DNA from: Christensenella hongkongensis | GTDB lineage: Bacteria; Bacillota; Clostridia; Christensenellales; Christensenellaceae | Length of the DNA stretch: 64,000 nt | Direction of reading: 5' to 3' | Assembly (NCBI RefSeq): GCF_000981035.1 | Contig: NZ_LAYJ01000053.1 | Span: 1 to 64,000, forward strand | Position numbers and translations under genes: made by a program | The notes under the pieces: model-generated | Seen by the model: only the letters and a program-made list of their open reading frames with translations | Database searches by the model: none | Told to the model about the DNA's origin: nothing | In this document: in pieces, positions 1-9,458 of the stretch | Layout: each line of letters starts with the position of its first letter | Position numbering within the stretch: position 1 is the first letter of the stretch

Positions 1-1
1 C

Positions 2-43
2 GGGGACATGAGGCTCCGCAATGAGGAGCTTCAGAAGCCGTGA
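2..43 (+). CDS. possible 3' end of an upstream gene
   Basis: Reading from base 2 an open frame of 13 codons ends in TGA at 41-43. The window edge cuts off whatever lies upstream, so this may be the C-terminus of a gene on the same strand as pgk. The stretch is too short to identify, and the other two forward frames also close within 25 bases. It is reported only because the region before pgk would otherwise be unexplained. Confidence 0.2.
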   Translation, partial: GDMRLRNEELQKP

Positions 44-81
44 CCACGTTGTTCCATCCATGCTTTGAAAGGCGGATGCAG

Positions 82-121
82 CGCACCGTACACAGTTTTG
101 ATTTTTGGACTGTACGGTGCG
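82..121 (+). promoter_or_regulatory. inverted repeat in the pgk leader
   Basis: Two 11-bp arms (CGCACCGTACA at 82-92 and its exact complement at 111-121) enclose an 18-nt loop. No T-run follows, so this is not a standard terminator. It lies 140 bp before the pgk start and could be a leader hairpin, an operator or the end of an upstream transcript. The rest of 44-260 shows no convincing gene. Confidence 0.35.
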
Positions 122-260
122 TCTCCGAAGGGCGGCGCCTTATGCCCCCGTCTTCGGATATTCCCCGAAACATCGCATATACCGCCGGTACAGGCGCAGG
201 CTGCCGCGCGGCTTTGTACCTGTGGAACTGCAAAAGGCATTGAGAGAGGTAAGAAACAAC

Positions 261-1505
261 ATGAAATATGGAATCAAAACACTGGACGATTTCGACGTGC
301 AGGGCAAAACGGTGCTGTGCCGCGTGGACGTCAACCAGCCGGTCGACAAACAGACCGGGGAACTCAAGGATACAACGCGCATCGAGGGCTGCGTACCCAC
401 TTTGCGCGAGCTTTCGGATAAAGGTGCAAAGGTCGTTGTGCTCGCCCACCAGGGCGGAGACCTCGAATACAAAAACTTTTACACAACCCAGCCGCACAGC
501 AAGGTGCTCAGTAAGCTGCTTGACAGAAACGTGGAGTACATTGACGACGTGTGCGGGCCGTATGCGCGCGAGCGCATCAAAGCAATGCAGCCCGGCGATA
601 TCCTGATGCTCGACAACGTGCGTATCATGGGCGAGGAGCTGACGCTGTTTGAGACGAAGCTGCGCCTGACGCATGAGGAGCAGGCAAAGACGACTGTGGT
701 AAGAAAGCTCGCGCCGCTTGCAGACCTTTACGTATGCGACGCGTTTGCAGCCTCCCACAGGGACCAGCCCACCCTGTGCGGCTTCGAATACCTGCTGCCA
801 AGCGCAATGGGCAGGCTGTTTGAAAAGGAATATGAAATCATTTCGACAATCATGAGCGTGCCGGAGCGCCCGTGTATGTTTGTGCTGGGTGGCGCAAAGA
901 TCGAGGACGCGTTCCTGATGATGGAGACGGTGCTGGCAAACGACAGCGCGGATATGATCCTCACAGGCGGCCTTGTGGGCAATGTGATGCTTGCTGCCTG
1001 CGGGGTGGACATCGGCAAAGCGTCCATGGCGTTCCTCGGGAAGAAAAATCTTCTGGAGCTGCTGCCTGAAGCCAAAAGGCTGTGCCAAACCTACCGTGAT
1101 AAGCTCGTACTGCCCGTTGACCTTGCATGCGTAACAGACGGCAAACGCAAGGATGTGCCGCTTAGCGGCGTATCGGACGAGGAAGTGTATATCGACATTG
1201 GGAAAGAGACTGCGGCCAAATACAGCGAAACCTTAAACTATGCGCAGACGGTTTTCATCAATGGGCCGATGGGCGTATTTGAGGACAGGGAATCCGAGCA
1301 TGGGACAAAGGCGGTATGGGAAGCGATTGCGCATTCGGACGCATATTCCGTAGTAGGCGGAGGGGACAGCGTGACCGCGACCAAGAAGTTCGGGCTCAAG
1401 GATGAGATGTCGTACATCTGCACAGGAGGCGGGGCGTTGGTACGCTTCCTTTCCAACGAGGAGCTGCCGGTCATCAAGGCCTTGAAGCACGGCTCCAAGC
1501 TATGA
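261..1505 (+). CDS. pgk: phosphoglycerate kinase, archaeal-type
   Basis: A 414-aa kinase that transfers phosphate between 1,3-bisphosphoglycerate and ADP in glycolysis. The start is ATG 261 behind GAGAGGT; longer in-frame starts lack a site. Visible family motifs are RVDVNQPVD near residue 21, the basic HQGG region, LAPLADLYVCDAFAASHRDQP near 150, VLGGAKIED near 200 and the C-terminal nucleotide loop GGGDSVTA followed by TGGGALVRFL. The wording of the N-terminal half (DDFD, VEYIDDVCG, APLADLYV.DAFAA.HR.QP) is that of archaeal PGKs and not of usual bacterial ones. The gene is apparently monocistronic, with a strong terminator after it. Function is confident; transfer from archaea is an inference. 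Confidence 0.9.
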   Translation: MKYGIKTLDDFDVQGKTVLCRVDVNQPVDKQTGELKDTTRIEGCVPTLRELSDKGAKVVVLAHQGGDLEYKNFYTTQPHSKVLSKLLDRNVEYIDDVCGPYARERIKAMQPGDILMLDNVRIMGEELTLFETKLRLTHEEQAKTTVVRKLAPLADLYVCDAFAASHRDQPTLCGFEYLLPSAMGRLFEKEYEIISTIMSVPERPCMFVLGGAKIEDAFLMMETVLANDSADMILTGGLVGNVMLAACGVDIGKASMAFLGKKNLLELLPEAKRLCQTYRDKLVLPVDLACVTDGKRKDVPLSGVSDEEVYIDIGKETAAKYSETLNYAQTVFINGPMGVFEDRESEHGTKAVWEAIAHSDAYSVVGGGDSVTATKKFGLKDEMSYICTGGGALVRFLSNEELPVIKALKHGSKL

Positions 1506-1542
1506 CTTCCGCTACCACCTTTTATTTTCCTTTGATTATATC

Positions 1543-1579
1543 AAAAGGAGCGCCGGAAAAATATCCGGCGCTCCTTTTT
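1543..1579. terminator. bidirectional rho-independent terminator
   Basis: A 14-bp stem (AAAAGGAGCGCCGG with its complement) closes an 8-nt AT loop and has T-runs on both strands. It sits between the convergent ends of pgk and the sensor kinase gene and can serve both. Confidence 0.9.
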
Positions 1580-1587
1580 CAATTCGT

Positions 1588-4221
1588 TTATTTCTTTTTC
1601 CTGCTGAAAAATTTGAATAATGTCCTGTTCATTGCCACAATATCGATCGGCTTTGCAATGTGGTCGTTCATGCCCGTGGCAAGCGACGCCGCAACATCCT
1701 CTGAGAAGGCGTTTGCGGTCATTGCTATAATTGGAATTTCCGCCGCGTCGGCACGCTCTTCCGCCCTTATTTCACGCGTTGCCTGATAACCGTCCATCAC
1801 AGGCATCTGAACATCCATCAAAATCGCGTCATAGTGCCCCTGCGGGCTGCTGTTGAATTGTTCCACTGCTTCGCGCCCGTTTATTGCAGTTTCAATCGCT
1901 ATTCCTGTCGGCGCAAGCAGCTCCGTTACGATCTCCATATTCATTTCATTGTCCTCCACCAGAAGGATTCTCTTGTTGCTGAAGTCAAATGTCTCCCCGT
2001 CCTTGTCCTTCTTTTCATGGCAAAAATCACGTTTTCCAATCACAAAGAGCAATACATTATAGATGGAGGACTGCAGCATTGGCTTGGAGATAAACGCGTT
2101 CGCTCCTGCCGCACGCGCATCTTTTTCGATTGACTGCCAGTCGTAAGCGGAAATAATGATGACAGGCGAATCCTTCCCCGTAATCTCCCTTATTTTTCGC
2201 GTCGTCTCTATTCCATCCATTCCGGGCATTTTCCAATCGATCAGGCAAATGTCAAATGCGTCTTTTCCATGCTGTGCCGCTTCAACCTGTTCTGCTGCCG
2301 CCGCACCGGAAAGCACCCATTGCGTCCTGATTCCCATTCGTTCCAGCAGAATGGCGACGTGTTCGCACGTGTCTTCGTCATCATCCACAACCAGCACATG
2401 AAGATCCCGCAAATCGTTTCGTTCTTCTTTCTTTTCACCTGTATCATCCACCTGGAGCGAAATTTCCACTGAAAAGGTAGTTCCTTCGCCCTGCTTGCTT
2501 TGTACGCTGATATCTCCGCCCATCAAGCCGATCATATTTTTCGTAATCGCCAGTCCAAGCCCGGATCCCCCATATTTCCCGGCAATATTTTCACCCTGCT
2601 CGAAGGGCTCAAATACCCTGTTCAAAAACGCCTCGTCCATACCGATGCCAGCATCTTTGACCGTAAACGTCATGTGTACCTTGCCTTCCCTTACAGGCCG
2701 CTGCCTGATAGAAAGCAGGACATGTCCTCCATCCGGAGTGAATTTCACCGCGTTGGAAAGCAGGTTCAGCAAAATCTGATTCAGCTTTCTCTCGTCGCCG
2801 ATCAGCTTTTCTTCCGCCACCCCTACGAGCTTCAGATCAAAGCTTTTTCCCTGGGATTCACATTGCGTATGATACAGAGACGCAATTTCTTCTATCATCT
2901 CGCCAAAATCAAACGGATCGTTTTTCATTACGAGCTTACCGCTTTCAATAGCAGACATGTCCAGCACATCATTGATAATTCCTAACAGGTGCCGCGACGA
3001 ATAGGCTATTTTATACAGGCAATCCGCAACCTTTTCTTTATTATCCAGCGCATTTGCAGCAATCGTTGTCATGCCGATAATCGTATTCATCGGCGTGCGT
3101 ATCTCGTGGCTCATGCGGGAAAGGAACGCCTTTTCCGCTTCATTGATACGCCTTGACGCCACAAGCGAATCTGTGAGTATCTGGCGCGTACGCCGTGATT
3201 CGGTCACATCTGTAATTGATACGATATACCTCTGCAAAATCCCGTCCGCCATAATGGGATACGCCCGCATCATCATCCACCGCTCGCTTCCGTCCTTCGG
3301 ATGGTTCAGCTTGATCTCCAGTTCTGCATTGTTTCCCATTTCGCCGTTTAAAAAAGCTTCCCGTATCCTCATTACGGAATCCTCGTCCATGTAAGAATAC
3401 AAAATATTTTCGTTTTCCACAAAAGCCGCCTGGTCTATGCCTAATATACGTGCGCTGTTCGGACTGATAAACTCGGACTTTCCTTTCTCCATGTCAACGA
3501 TAAAAATCACATCGTCAATTTTATCGGATAATTGCGAAAAGAGATTTTCCCTGTAATAAATTTCCTGGTTTTTCTTTCCTACCGCATATCGAAAATAAAC
3601 GGAAACCAGAATAATAACTGCTGTCAGTAACACGACAAGAACCGTATTGTTTCTTGTGAGACTGCTTGATTCATTGTTAAAGTCATTGATTACTTTTTGT
3701 TCGTAGGAAACAATTCCGTCCGATTCCTCCATGAAGCTGTCATACAAAACAGAAACGTTTTCCGCCATATCCCGTTCGATCCGGCTGTTATTATTCACAT
3801 TTTCCGGATTCGCAAGCAACGCCTCCTGCGCATCTATAATTTGCGCGCCGGTATCCTTGAGCCGCTGTGCGGCGCCATCTGTTCCAAGATAATTGGTTTC
3901 AATCGAATCCAGGCTTTTTTCAAGCGCCGGTTCAAGACCGCTTATTGCCCTCTGTGCAATCTCAAAATCTGCTGGCATGGAATAGTTGATTAATTGCTCC
4001 ATGCGCATACGCATTTCAGATACCGTGTTTGTAGCATTATTGACCTCCATCGTAACGGTAAAAGGATGCTTTAGTATCATATCGATGCTTTTATCCAGGC
4101 TTCCCACTCCAGTGATAGAAATGAGCATAAAAATAACAGCGAATACACAGACAAGAAAAGAGCCCGTTTTTCCGATTCTGTCCTGAAAACGTCCCTTTGG
4201 CTTCGTTGTTTTCTTTTTCAT
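1588..4221 (-). CDS. hybrid sensor histidine kinase with two receiver domains
   Basis: An 877-aa membrane kinase for multi-step phosphorelay. Order from the N-terminus: membrane helix near 20-45, an extracytoplasmic helical region of about 150 residues (4HB-like, no clear ligand motif), a second membrane helix near 200-220, a PAS domain (about 230-350), HisKA with SHEIRTPMN, a HATPase with GSGLGLAI, then two receivers starting LHVLVVDDDED and RILLVEDNEMN, both with phospho-acceptor Asp contexts (IDWKMPGMDG, MDVQMPVMDG). No HPt or DNA-binding output is attached, so the partner is elsewhere. ATG 4221 has AGGAG upstream; a TTG 36 nt earlier is less likely. The signal sensed is unknown. Confidence 0.87.
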   Translation of the reverse strand: MKKKTTKPKGRFQDRIGKTGSFLVCVFAVIFMLISITGVGSLDKSIDMILKHPFTVTMEVNNATNTVSEMRMRMEQLINYSMPADFEIAQRAISGLEPALEKSLDSIETNYLGTDGAAQRLKDTGAQIIDAQEALLANPENVNNNSRIERDMAENVSVLYDSFMEESDGIVSYEQKVINDFNNESSSLTRNNTVLVVLLTAVIILVSVYFRYAVGKKNQEIYYRENLFSQLSDKIDDVIFIVDMEKGKSEFISPNSARILGIDQAAFVENENILYSYMDEDSVMRIREAFLNGEMGNNAELEIKLNHPKDGSERWMMMRAYPIMADGILQRYIVSITDVTESRRTRQILTDSLVASRRINEAEKAFLSRMSHEIRTPMNTIIGMTTIAANALDNKEKVADCLYKIAYSSRHLLGIINDVLDMSAIESGKLVMKNDPFDFGEMIEEIASLYHTQCESQGKSFDLKLVGVAEEKLIGDERKLNQILLNLLSNAVKFTPDGGHVLLSIRQRPVREGKVHMTFTVKDAGIGMDEAFLNRVFEPFEQGENIAGKYGGSGLGLAITKNMIGLMGGDISVQSKQGEGTTFSVEISLQVDDTGEKKEERNDLRDLHVLVVDDDEDTCEHVAILLERMGIRTQWVLSGAAAAEQVEAAQHGKDAFDICLIDWKMPGMDGIETTRKIREITGKDSPVIIISAYDWQSIEKDARAAGANAFISKPMLQSSIYNVLLFVIGKRDFCHEKKDKDGETFDFSNKRILLVEDNEMNMEIVTELLAPTGIAIETAINGREAVEQFNSSPQGHYDAILMDVQMPVMDGYQATREIRAEERADAAEIPIIAMTANAFSEDVAASLATGMNDHIAKPIDIVAMNRTLFKFFSRKKK

Positions 4222-4360
4222 AATGACCGATTTCTCCTGAAAATTGAGCGGTCCCAAAAATATCGTCCATGAAACAGGACTACATAAAGTTAGTATATCT
4301 TAACTTGAGCGTTAACACAACCATCGTGCAGATTCTTTGCGTCTATTGCCGGCAGACTGC

Positions 4361-5716
4361 TTAATGCAAAAGATATTCAACCGTTTTTTCAAGCTTCATC
4401 CCACGGGACGCCTTCACGAGAACCGTATCCCCACTGTGGATGTGCCCCTCTATTTTTTCAAGCAGCTCATTCTGCGTTTTAAAATAGCTCGCATTCCCGC
4501 AACGCTCTGATGCGCCGTCATAGATACCCTTTGCAAGCTCCCCTACGCAAAGGATTTCGTCAATCCCTTTTTTTGCGGCATAGCTCCCCACCTGCCGGTG
4601 GTATTCCTCCGCTTTATCTCCAAGCTCAAACATATCTCCAAGCACGCAAACCTTGCGTCCCTTCGCATACGATAAAACGTCAATCGCAGCTTTCATAGAG
4701 CCCGGGTTGGCATTATATACGTCATTTAATACCGTCAGCCCGTTTGCCTTTTCGATACACATCCGTCCGGAAATGGGAGTATATCCGGCAATCCCCCTGG
4801 CAATCTTCTCCGGCTCCATGCACAGCGCGAGTCCTGCCGCAATCGCAGCAAGCGCATTATAAATCATATGACGGCCGGGCGACGGAACATGAATCGCCAT
4901 TTCTTTTCCATCAAAGTGCGCTGTAAAGTCCGATCCCTCAAGGCCCATTTCCCTGATATCCGTCGTATAGATATCGTTTTGAGTCCCTATTCCAAAGGTC
5001 GTTACGTCGCTTCTCGTCTCTTTTAATGTCCACAAATATTCATCGTCGCCGTTTACAAATACCCGTCCATCCTCACGCATATATTCGAGCATCTCGCTTT
5101 TCGCCTTCAGGATACCCTCCCTGGAGCCCAAATGCTCGATATGCGCCTGCCCGATGTTCGTCAGGAAGCAAAAATCCGGGCGCGCCATTTTTGAAAGGCT
5201 CCTGATCTCTCCAAAATGATTTGTTCCCATCTCGATCACAGCAACTTCATGCTCAGGCAAAAGCCGGAGCAAGTTCTGCGGAACGCCTGTCTGGTTGTTG
5301 AGATTCCCTTCTGTTTTAAGGACGCAAAATTGCTGTTCCAGCACGCTGGCAACCATCTCTTTTGTGGTCGTTTTCCCCACGCTCCCGGTAATGCCAATCA
5401 TCTTTACGCCAAAGAGCCCTTTATAAAACTCCGCAATGTCCTGATAAGCCTGCAGCGAATCCTTCACCAGGATATACGGCTTTTGCGTTTCCAGCTTTTT
5501 TTCACTCAGGCAGCATACCGCCCCCGCTTCATATGCCGCCCCGATAAAGTCGTGCCCGTCAAAGCGCTCTCCCTTGATCGGCACAAACAGAAAGCCGTCT
5601 TCCACCTTGCGGTTATCGATCACAACGCCTTTTACCATCTGGCCTTTTACGGCTTCGCCTCCATTGTAAATACCATCGCAGGCGCGCGTCGCGTCATAGA
5701 CTGAAAATTCCTTCAT
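4361..5716 (-). CDS. murF: UDP-N-acetylmuramoyl-tripeptide--D-Ala-D-Ala ligase
   Basis: A 451-aa cytoplasmic Mur ligase that adds the D-Ala-D-Ala dipeptide to UDP-MurNAc-tripeptide, the last cytoplasmic peptide step of peptidoglycan synthesis. The ATP loop GITGSVGKTTTKEM lies near residue 110, the central-domain EMGTNHFGEI near 160 and the C-terminal ligase domain with DVYNANPGSM near 330. Length matches the family. It starts 12 bp after the end of ddl, whose product supplies its substrate, so the two are almost certainly one operon. Confidence 0.95.
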   Translation of the reverse strand: MKEFSVYDATRACDGIYNGGEAVKGQMVKGVVIDNRKVEDGFLFVPIKGERFDGHDFIGAAYEAGAVCCLSEKKLETQKPYILVKDSLQAYQDIAEFYKGLFGVKMIGITGSVGKTTTKEMVASVLEQQFCVLKTEGNLNNQTGVPQNLLRLLPEHEVAVIEMGTNHFGEIRSLSKMARPDFCFLTNIGQAHIEHLGSREGILKAKSEMLEYMREDGRVFVNGDDEYLWTLKETRSDVTTFGIGTQNDIYTTDIREMGLEGSDFTAHFDGKEMAIHVPSPGRHMIYNALAAIAAGLALCMEPEKIARGIAGYTPISGRMCIEKANGLTVLNDVYNANPGSMKAAIDVLSYAKGRKVCVLGDMFELGDKAEEYHRQVGSYAAKKGIDEILCVGELAKGIYDGASERCGNASYFKTQNELLEKIEGHIHSGDTVLVKASRGMKLEKTVEYLLH

Positions 5717-5728
5717 ACCCGTTTCCCT

Positions 5729-6766
5729 TTACTTCTCAAGCGACAGCTCGATCACGCGGGCGCATAGCTGTTCATAAGAAATTCCGACCGCCTGCGCCTC
5801 CTGTGGAATCAGGCTCGTGGGCGTCATGCCGGGAAGCGTATTCATTTCAAGGAAATAGATATCTCCTCTCTCATCCAAAATAAATTCCCCGCGCGCATAT
5901 ACTTCCAGCTTCAGGGTTCGGCAGGCTATGAAAGCCAGCTCCTGCATCCTTTTGGTCGTCTCTTCATCAAGGCTTGCAGGACACACCTCTTCTGTCCACC
6001 CGGCCTGGTATTTGTGCGCATAATCATAAAACCCACCGCGCGGAATAATCTCAATCGGCGGAAGCATCTCATTTCCGAGCATTCCCACAGAAAATTCGCG
6101 TCCCTGAATGAATTCCTCCACCAATACCTCATTTTCATAACGGAACGCATCGGCCAGTGAATTTTTCAGCTCTTCCACATCATTTGCCACAGAAATTCCA
6201 ATGCTCGAGCCACCGCAGCACGGCTTTACAATACATGGAAAACCGATCTCTGCCGCTTCAGAAGCGCCCTGTCCTTTGTAGAGCACTTTCCCCTTTGCCA
6301 TCATAACGCCGCTCTGCAGCATCATCTGGCGCGTAACGCCCTTGTGCATCGCAAGAGCGCTGCCAAGATAACCCGTTCCGGTGTATTTGATTCCAAGCAC
6401 ATCCAAAAATGCCTGCATACGGCCGTTTTCTCCGTCCTCTCCATGCAGGCCCATATAAACGATGTCCGCTACTTTGCAAACCTCTATTACATTTTTCCCT
6501 ATCGTTCCAAAGCCGCTGTCTCCCCTGCCAGCCTTGATTTTTTCGATGTCCGGCGCTGTTTCTTCCACACGGACCGTTTCCACTTCACCCTTATCTGAGA
6601 AAATATCCAAAATGTTCTCCGGCAGCTCCTCTAATCCCAGAAAGGAATCCACCAAAACCGTTTTATATCCAGACCGGCGAAGCGCATTGCACACCATTGC
6701 GCCGGATGAAAGCGATACCTCTCTCTCCGTGCTGATGCCGCCCGCCAAAACAACTACATTCATCAT
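5729..6766 (-). CDS. ddl: D-alanine--D-alanine ligase
   Basis: A 345-aa ATP-grasp enzyme that joins two D-alanines for cell-wall precursors. Motifs: N-terminal LAGGISTEREVSLSSG, GGSSIGIS in the ATP-grasp region, GREFSVGML, and EMNTLPGMTPTSLIPQ near the C-terminus with the metal-binding Glu and Asn. The loop sequence FYDYAHKYQ keeps the Tyr typical of D-Ala:D-Ala rather than D-Ala:D-Lac ligases, so it does not itself suggest glycopeptide resistance. Two adjacent ATGs (6761-6766) follow GGAG. It is the first gene of the ddl-murF operon. Confidence 0.94.
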   Translation of the reverse strand: MMNVVVLAGGISTEREVSLSSGAMVCNALRRSGYKTVLVDSFLGLEELPENILDIFSDKGEVETVRVEETAPDIEKIKAGRGDSGFGTIGKNVIEVCKVADIVYMGLHGEDGENGRMQAFLDVLGIKYTGTGYLGSALAMHKGVTRQMMLQSGVMMAKGKVLYKGQGASEAAEIGFPCIVKPCCGGSSIGISVANDVEELKNSLADAFRYENEVLVEEFIQGREFSVGMLGNEMLPPIEIIPRGGFYDYAHKYQAGWTEEVCPASLDEETTKRMQELAFIACRTLKLEVYARGEFILDERGDIYFLEMNTLPGMTPTSLIPQEAQAVGISYEQLCARVIELSLEK

Positions 6767-6801
6767 ATAAACTCCGTTCCAAAAGAATTTTGAACGGATT
6801 T

Positions 6802-6830
6802 ATTATATCATATCCAGCCAAAAGTGTTAA
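6802..6830 (-). promoter_or_regulatory. promoter of ddl-murF
   Basis: On the minus strand TTAACA (6830-6825) and a perfect TATAAT (6807-6802) are separated by 17 bp, about 35 bp upstream of the ddl start. Confidence 0.65.
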
Positions 6831-6885
6831 GTAAAACGCGCTTTATTCACATTTGAAAATATACGAATTAATTTTATCTGTAGCA

Positions 6886-6915
6886 ATATAAAACCGGGCT
6901 GCGCAGGCAGCCCGG
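6886..6915 (-). terminator. terminator of the gal operon
   Basis: A 9-bp GC-rich stem (CCGGGCTGC at 6894-6902 with GCAGCCCGG at 6907-6915). Read on the minus strand it is followed by TTTTATATT, right after the galT stop. Confidence 0.85.
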
Positions 6916-6936
6916 TCTGTTCCTTTTTTGCATTTT

Positions 6937-8436
6937 TTATACGTTTATGCTCTGTGCAAACCGCAAAAACGCCGCTTTCCCTGCGTCAGTACGTTTAAAT
7001 ACTCCCGCATCCTCCAGCACGCGGCTGAATACCTTTCCAACCTCTTCGCGCAGGATGGCGCCGACAGCCTCCTTTTCAATCGTATCACGCCGGGCCAATA
7101 TTTCGTCCACCCAGTCTGCATGGGAAGAAATCCGCTCGTCCGCGCGGATATCCTTTTCCATCAGGATCGCTTCTTCGAGCAGAGCAAGTTCCTCTTTTAA
7201 GCGTGCGGGGAGCACTGCAAGGCCCATCACCTCAATGAGTCCGATGTTTTCCTTTTTGATGTGGTGCAGCTCTGCATGCGGATGATATACCCCCAGCGGA
7301 TGTTCATCCGTGGTGATATTGTTGCGCAGCACAAGGTCAAGCTCAAGTTTCCCGTCCGACATCCGTGCAATCGGCGTAATCGTATTGTGCGGCGTTCCTT
7401 CCGTCTCAGCAAACACAAACGCCTGCTCATCCGTGTAGGCCCGCCATGCCTGCAATATCCTGTCCGCAAGCTCCACAAGCCGCGCCTCGTCCGTTCCGCG
7501 CAGCCTCAAAACCGACATCGGCCACTTTACTATCCCAGCCTCAATCTCTTCATATCCGCTGAATAGAAACGGAGTCTCTATCGGCGCGCTCTCCATAGCA
7601 AATTTGTAATGCCCGCCCTGGAAGTGATCATGCGTCAGGATAGATCCCCCCACAATGGGAAGATCGGCGTTGGATCCAAGAAAATAATGCGGAAATTGCT
7701 TCACGAAACCGAGCAGCCTGCGAAAAGTTCCTGCGTCTATTTTCATTGGCGTATGCTCTGCATTCAACACAATGCAGTGCTCGTTATAATAAACATATGG
7801 CGAATACTGGAAAAACCACGGTTTTCCATCCAGCGTGATCGGAATGATCCTGTGGTTCTGGCGCGCCGGATGGTTTACCCGTCCCGCATAGCCCTCGTTT
7901 TGGGGGCAAAGCAGACACTTTGGATACCCGCTCTGCGCCATGCTGCGTGCTGCCGCAATCGCCCGCGGATCCTTTTCCGGTTTGGAAAGGTTGATCGTGA
8001 TATCAAGATCGCCATACTCCGTCTGCGCTTTCCACCGAATATCCTTTTTGACGCGGTACGTGCGGATATAGTCCGTATCCTGGCTGAGCTGGTAGAAAAA
8101 ATCCGTCGCAGCCTGCGGGCTTTGTCTGTAAAGCGCTGAAAAACGGTCTATTACCTCATGTGGCCGCGGTGTTAAAAGCCCCATCAGCCTGGTGTCGAAA
8201 AGATCGCGGTATACCGTGCTGTCATGCTCGAGTATTCCCTGCTGTGCGGCGTAATCAAGCAGGCCCTTCAGGATTTCCTCGAGGTCTGCGCTATCCGCTT
8301 TGCAATCCGGCTCCGTGTATTCTGAAAGATGCAGCGCATCCAGGATTTCATTGGTTGCCCAAATGCGGTCTGCCTCCCCGATCAGGCCCTTATTAACGCC
8401 GTAATCCACCAATCTTTTTATTTGCAAATCAATCAT
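6937..8436 (-). CDS. galT: UDP-glucose--hexose-1-phosphate uridylyltransferase
   Basis: A 499-aa enzyme of the Leloir pathway that exchanges UMP between UDP-glucose and galactose-1-phosphate. The length and the order of motifs fit the Firmicutes GalT type and not the 350-aa E. coli type: CLLCPQNEGYAGRVNHPARQNHR near 195 and the HDHFQGG nucleotidyl-transfer histidine region near 290. It is the last gene of galK-galE-galT, 12 bp after galE, and is followed by a strong terminator. Confidence 0.93.
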   Translation of the reverse strand: MIDLQIKRLVDYGVNKGLIGEADRIWATNEILDALHLSEYTEPDCKADSADLEEILKGLLDYAAQQGILEHDSTVYRDLFDTRLMGLLTPRPHEVIDRFSALYRQSPQAATDFFYQLSQDTDYIRTYRVKKDIRWKAQTEYGDLDITINLSKPEKDPRAIAAARSMAQSGYPKCLLCPQNEGYAGRVNHPARQNHRIIPITLDGKPWFFQYSPYVYYNEHCIVLNAEHTPMKIDAGTFRRLLGFVKQFPHYFLGSNADLPIVGGSILTHDHFQGGHYKFAMESAPIETPFLFSGYEEIEAGIVKWPMSVLRLRGTDEARLVELADRILQAWRAYTDEQAFVFAETEGTPHNTITPIARMSDGKLELDLVLRNNITTDEHPLGVYHPHAELHHIKKENIGLIEVMGLAVLPARLKEELALLEEAILMEKDIRADERISSHADWVDEILARRDTIEKEAVGAILREEVGKVFSRVLEDAGVFKRTDAGKAAFLRFAQSINV

Positions 8437-8448
8437 ATCGTATCCCCG

Positions 8449-9441
8449 TTATTTCGTAGCGTAGCCGTCCGGATGGCTTTTGTGCCATTTCCACGCGGAT
8501 GCAATAATCTCTTCAAGCGAATCATGCTCCGGATTCCACCCGAGTGTTTCCCGCGCCTTCGCGCTCGACGCGATCAACTGTGCCGGATCGCCTGCACGCC
8601 GCGGGGCAATCACCGCCGGTATATCGTCCTGCGTCACTATTCGCGCCGTGTCGATCACTTCGTTCACCGTAAATCCAACGCCGTTCCCCAGATTGAAAAT
8701 ATCACTTTCCCTGCCGTCCCGCAGGTATTTCACAGCCAGGATATGCGCCTGCGCAAGGTCTGTTACATGGATATAGTCGCGCACGCACGTACCGTCCTTC
8801 GTGGGATAATCGTCCCCAAATACGCTGATCGCCTCGCGTTTTCCATTCGGCACCTGCAATATCAAAGGAATCAGGTGCGATTCAGGATTGTGATCCTCGC
8901 CGATCCTGCCGCTCTCGTGTGCGCCGCACGCATTGAAATAACGCAGGGATACAAATTTAATGCCATAAGCAACATCCGCCCAATGAAACAGCTTTTCCAT
9001 CGCAAGCTTGGTCTCCCCATACGGATTCGTGGGCTGGGTACGATCCGTTTCCATAATTGGAACACGCTCCGGCTCGCCATATGTTGCCGCCGTAGAGGAA
9101 AAAACGATCTGCTTTACGCCGTTTCTCTGCATCGCATCCACAAGGGCAATCGCCCCGCCTACGTTATTATCATAATATTTGACCGGATTTCCCACGCTTT
9201 CGCCCACCAGCGAATATGCCGCAAAGTGAATCACCGCGTCAATTTTTTCCTGTTCGAATACACTGTCCATGAAGGCCCCGTCGCGCACGTCTCCCTCATA
9301 AAAACGCGCCTTCGGATGCACAGCCTCCCTGTGCCCTGTCGCCAGGTTGTCGACAATTACAACATCCTCGCCTGCATCCTCCAGCTCATAAACCGTATGC
9401 GAGCCAATATAGCCCGCGCCTCCCAGAACCAATACCGCCAT
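8449..9441 (-). CDS. galE: UDP-glucose 4-epimerase
   Basis: A 330-aa NAD-dependent epimerase that interconverts UDP-galactose and UDP-glucose. It has the extended-SDR Rossmann motif GGAGYIGS at residue 7, [10 protein letters not shown] around the catalytic Ser and YGETKLAME with the catalytic Tyr-Lys pair near 150. AGGAG stands 6 nt before the ATG. It is the middle gene of the gal operon, 17 bp after galK. Confidence 0.95.
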   Translation of the reverse strand: MAVLVLGGAGYIGSHTVYELEDAGEDVVIVDNLATGHREAVHPKARFYEGDVRDGAFMDSVFEQEKIDAVIHFAAYSLVGESVGNPVKYYDNNVGGAIALVDAMQRNGVKQIVFSSTAATYGEPERVPIMETDRTQPTNPYGETKLAMEKLFHWADVAYGIKFVSLRYFNACGAHESGRIGEDHNPESHLIPLILQVPNGKREAISVFGDDYPTKDGTCVRDYIHVTDLAQAHILAVKYLRDGRESDIFNLGNGVGFTVNEVIDTARIVTQDDIPAVIAPRRAGDPAQLIASSAKARETLGWNPEHDSLEEIIASAWKWHKSHPDGYATK

Positions 9442-9458
9442 ATTTTTCTCCTCCCGCT

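Noticed and set aside
5729-6766. Vancomycin-resistance type D-Ala:D-Lac ligase
   Set aside because: The omega-loop Tyr (FYDY) and the partner murF point to the normal D-Ala:D-Ala enzyme. No vanH or vanX is present, and the gene lies outside the Tn1549-like ICE.
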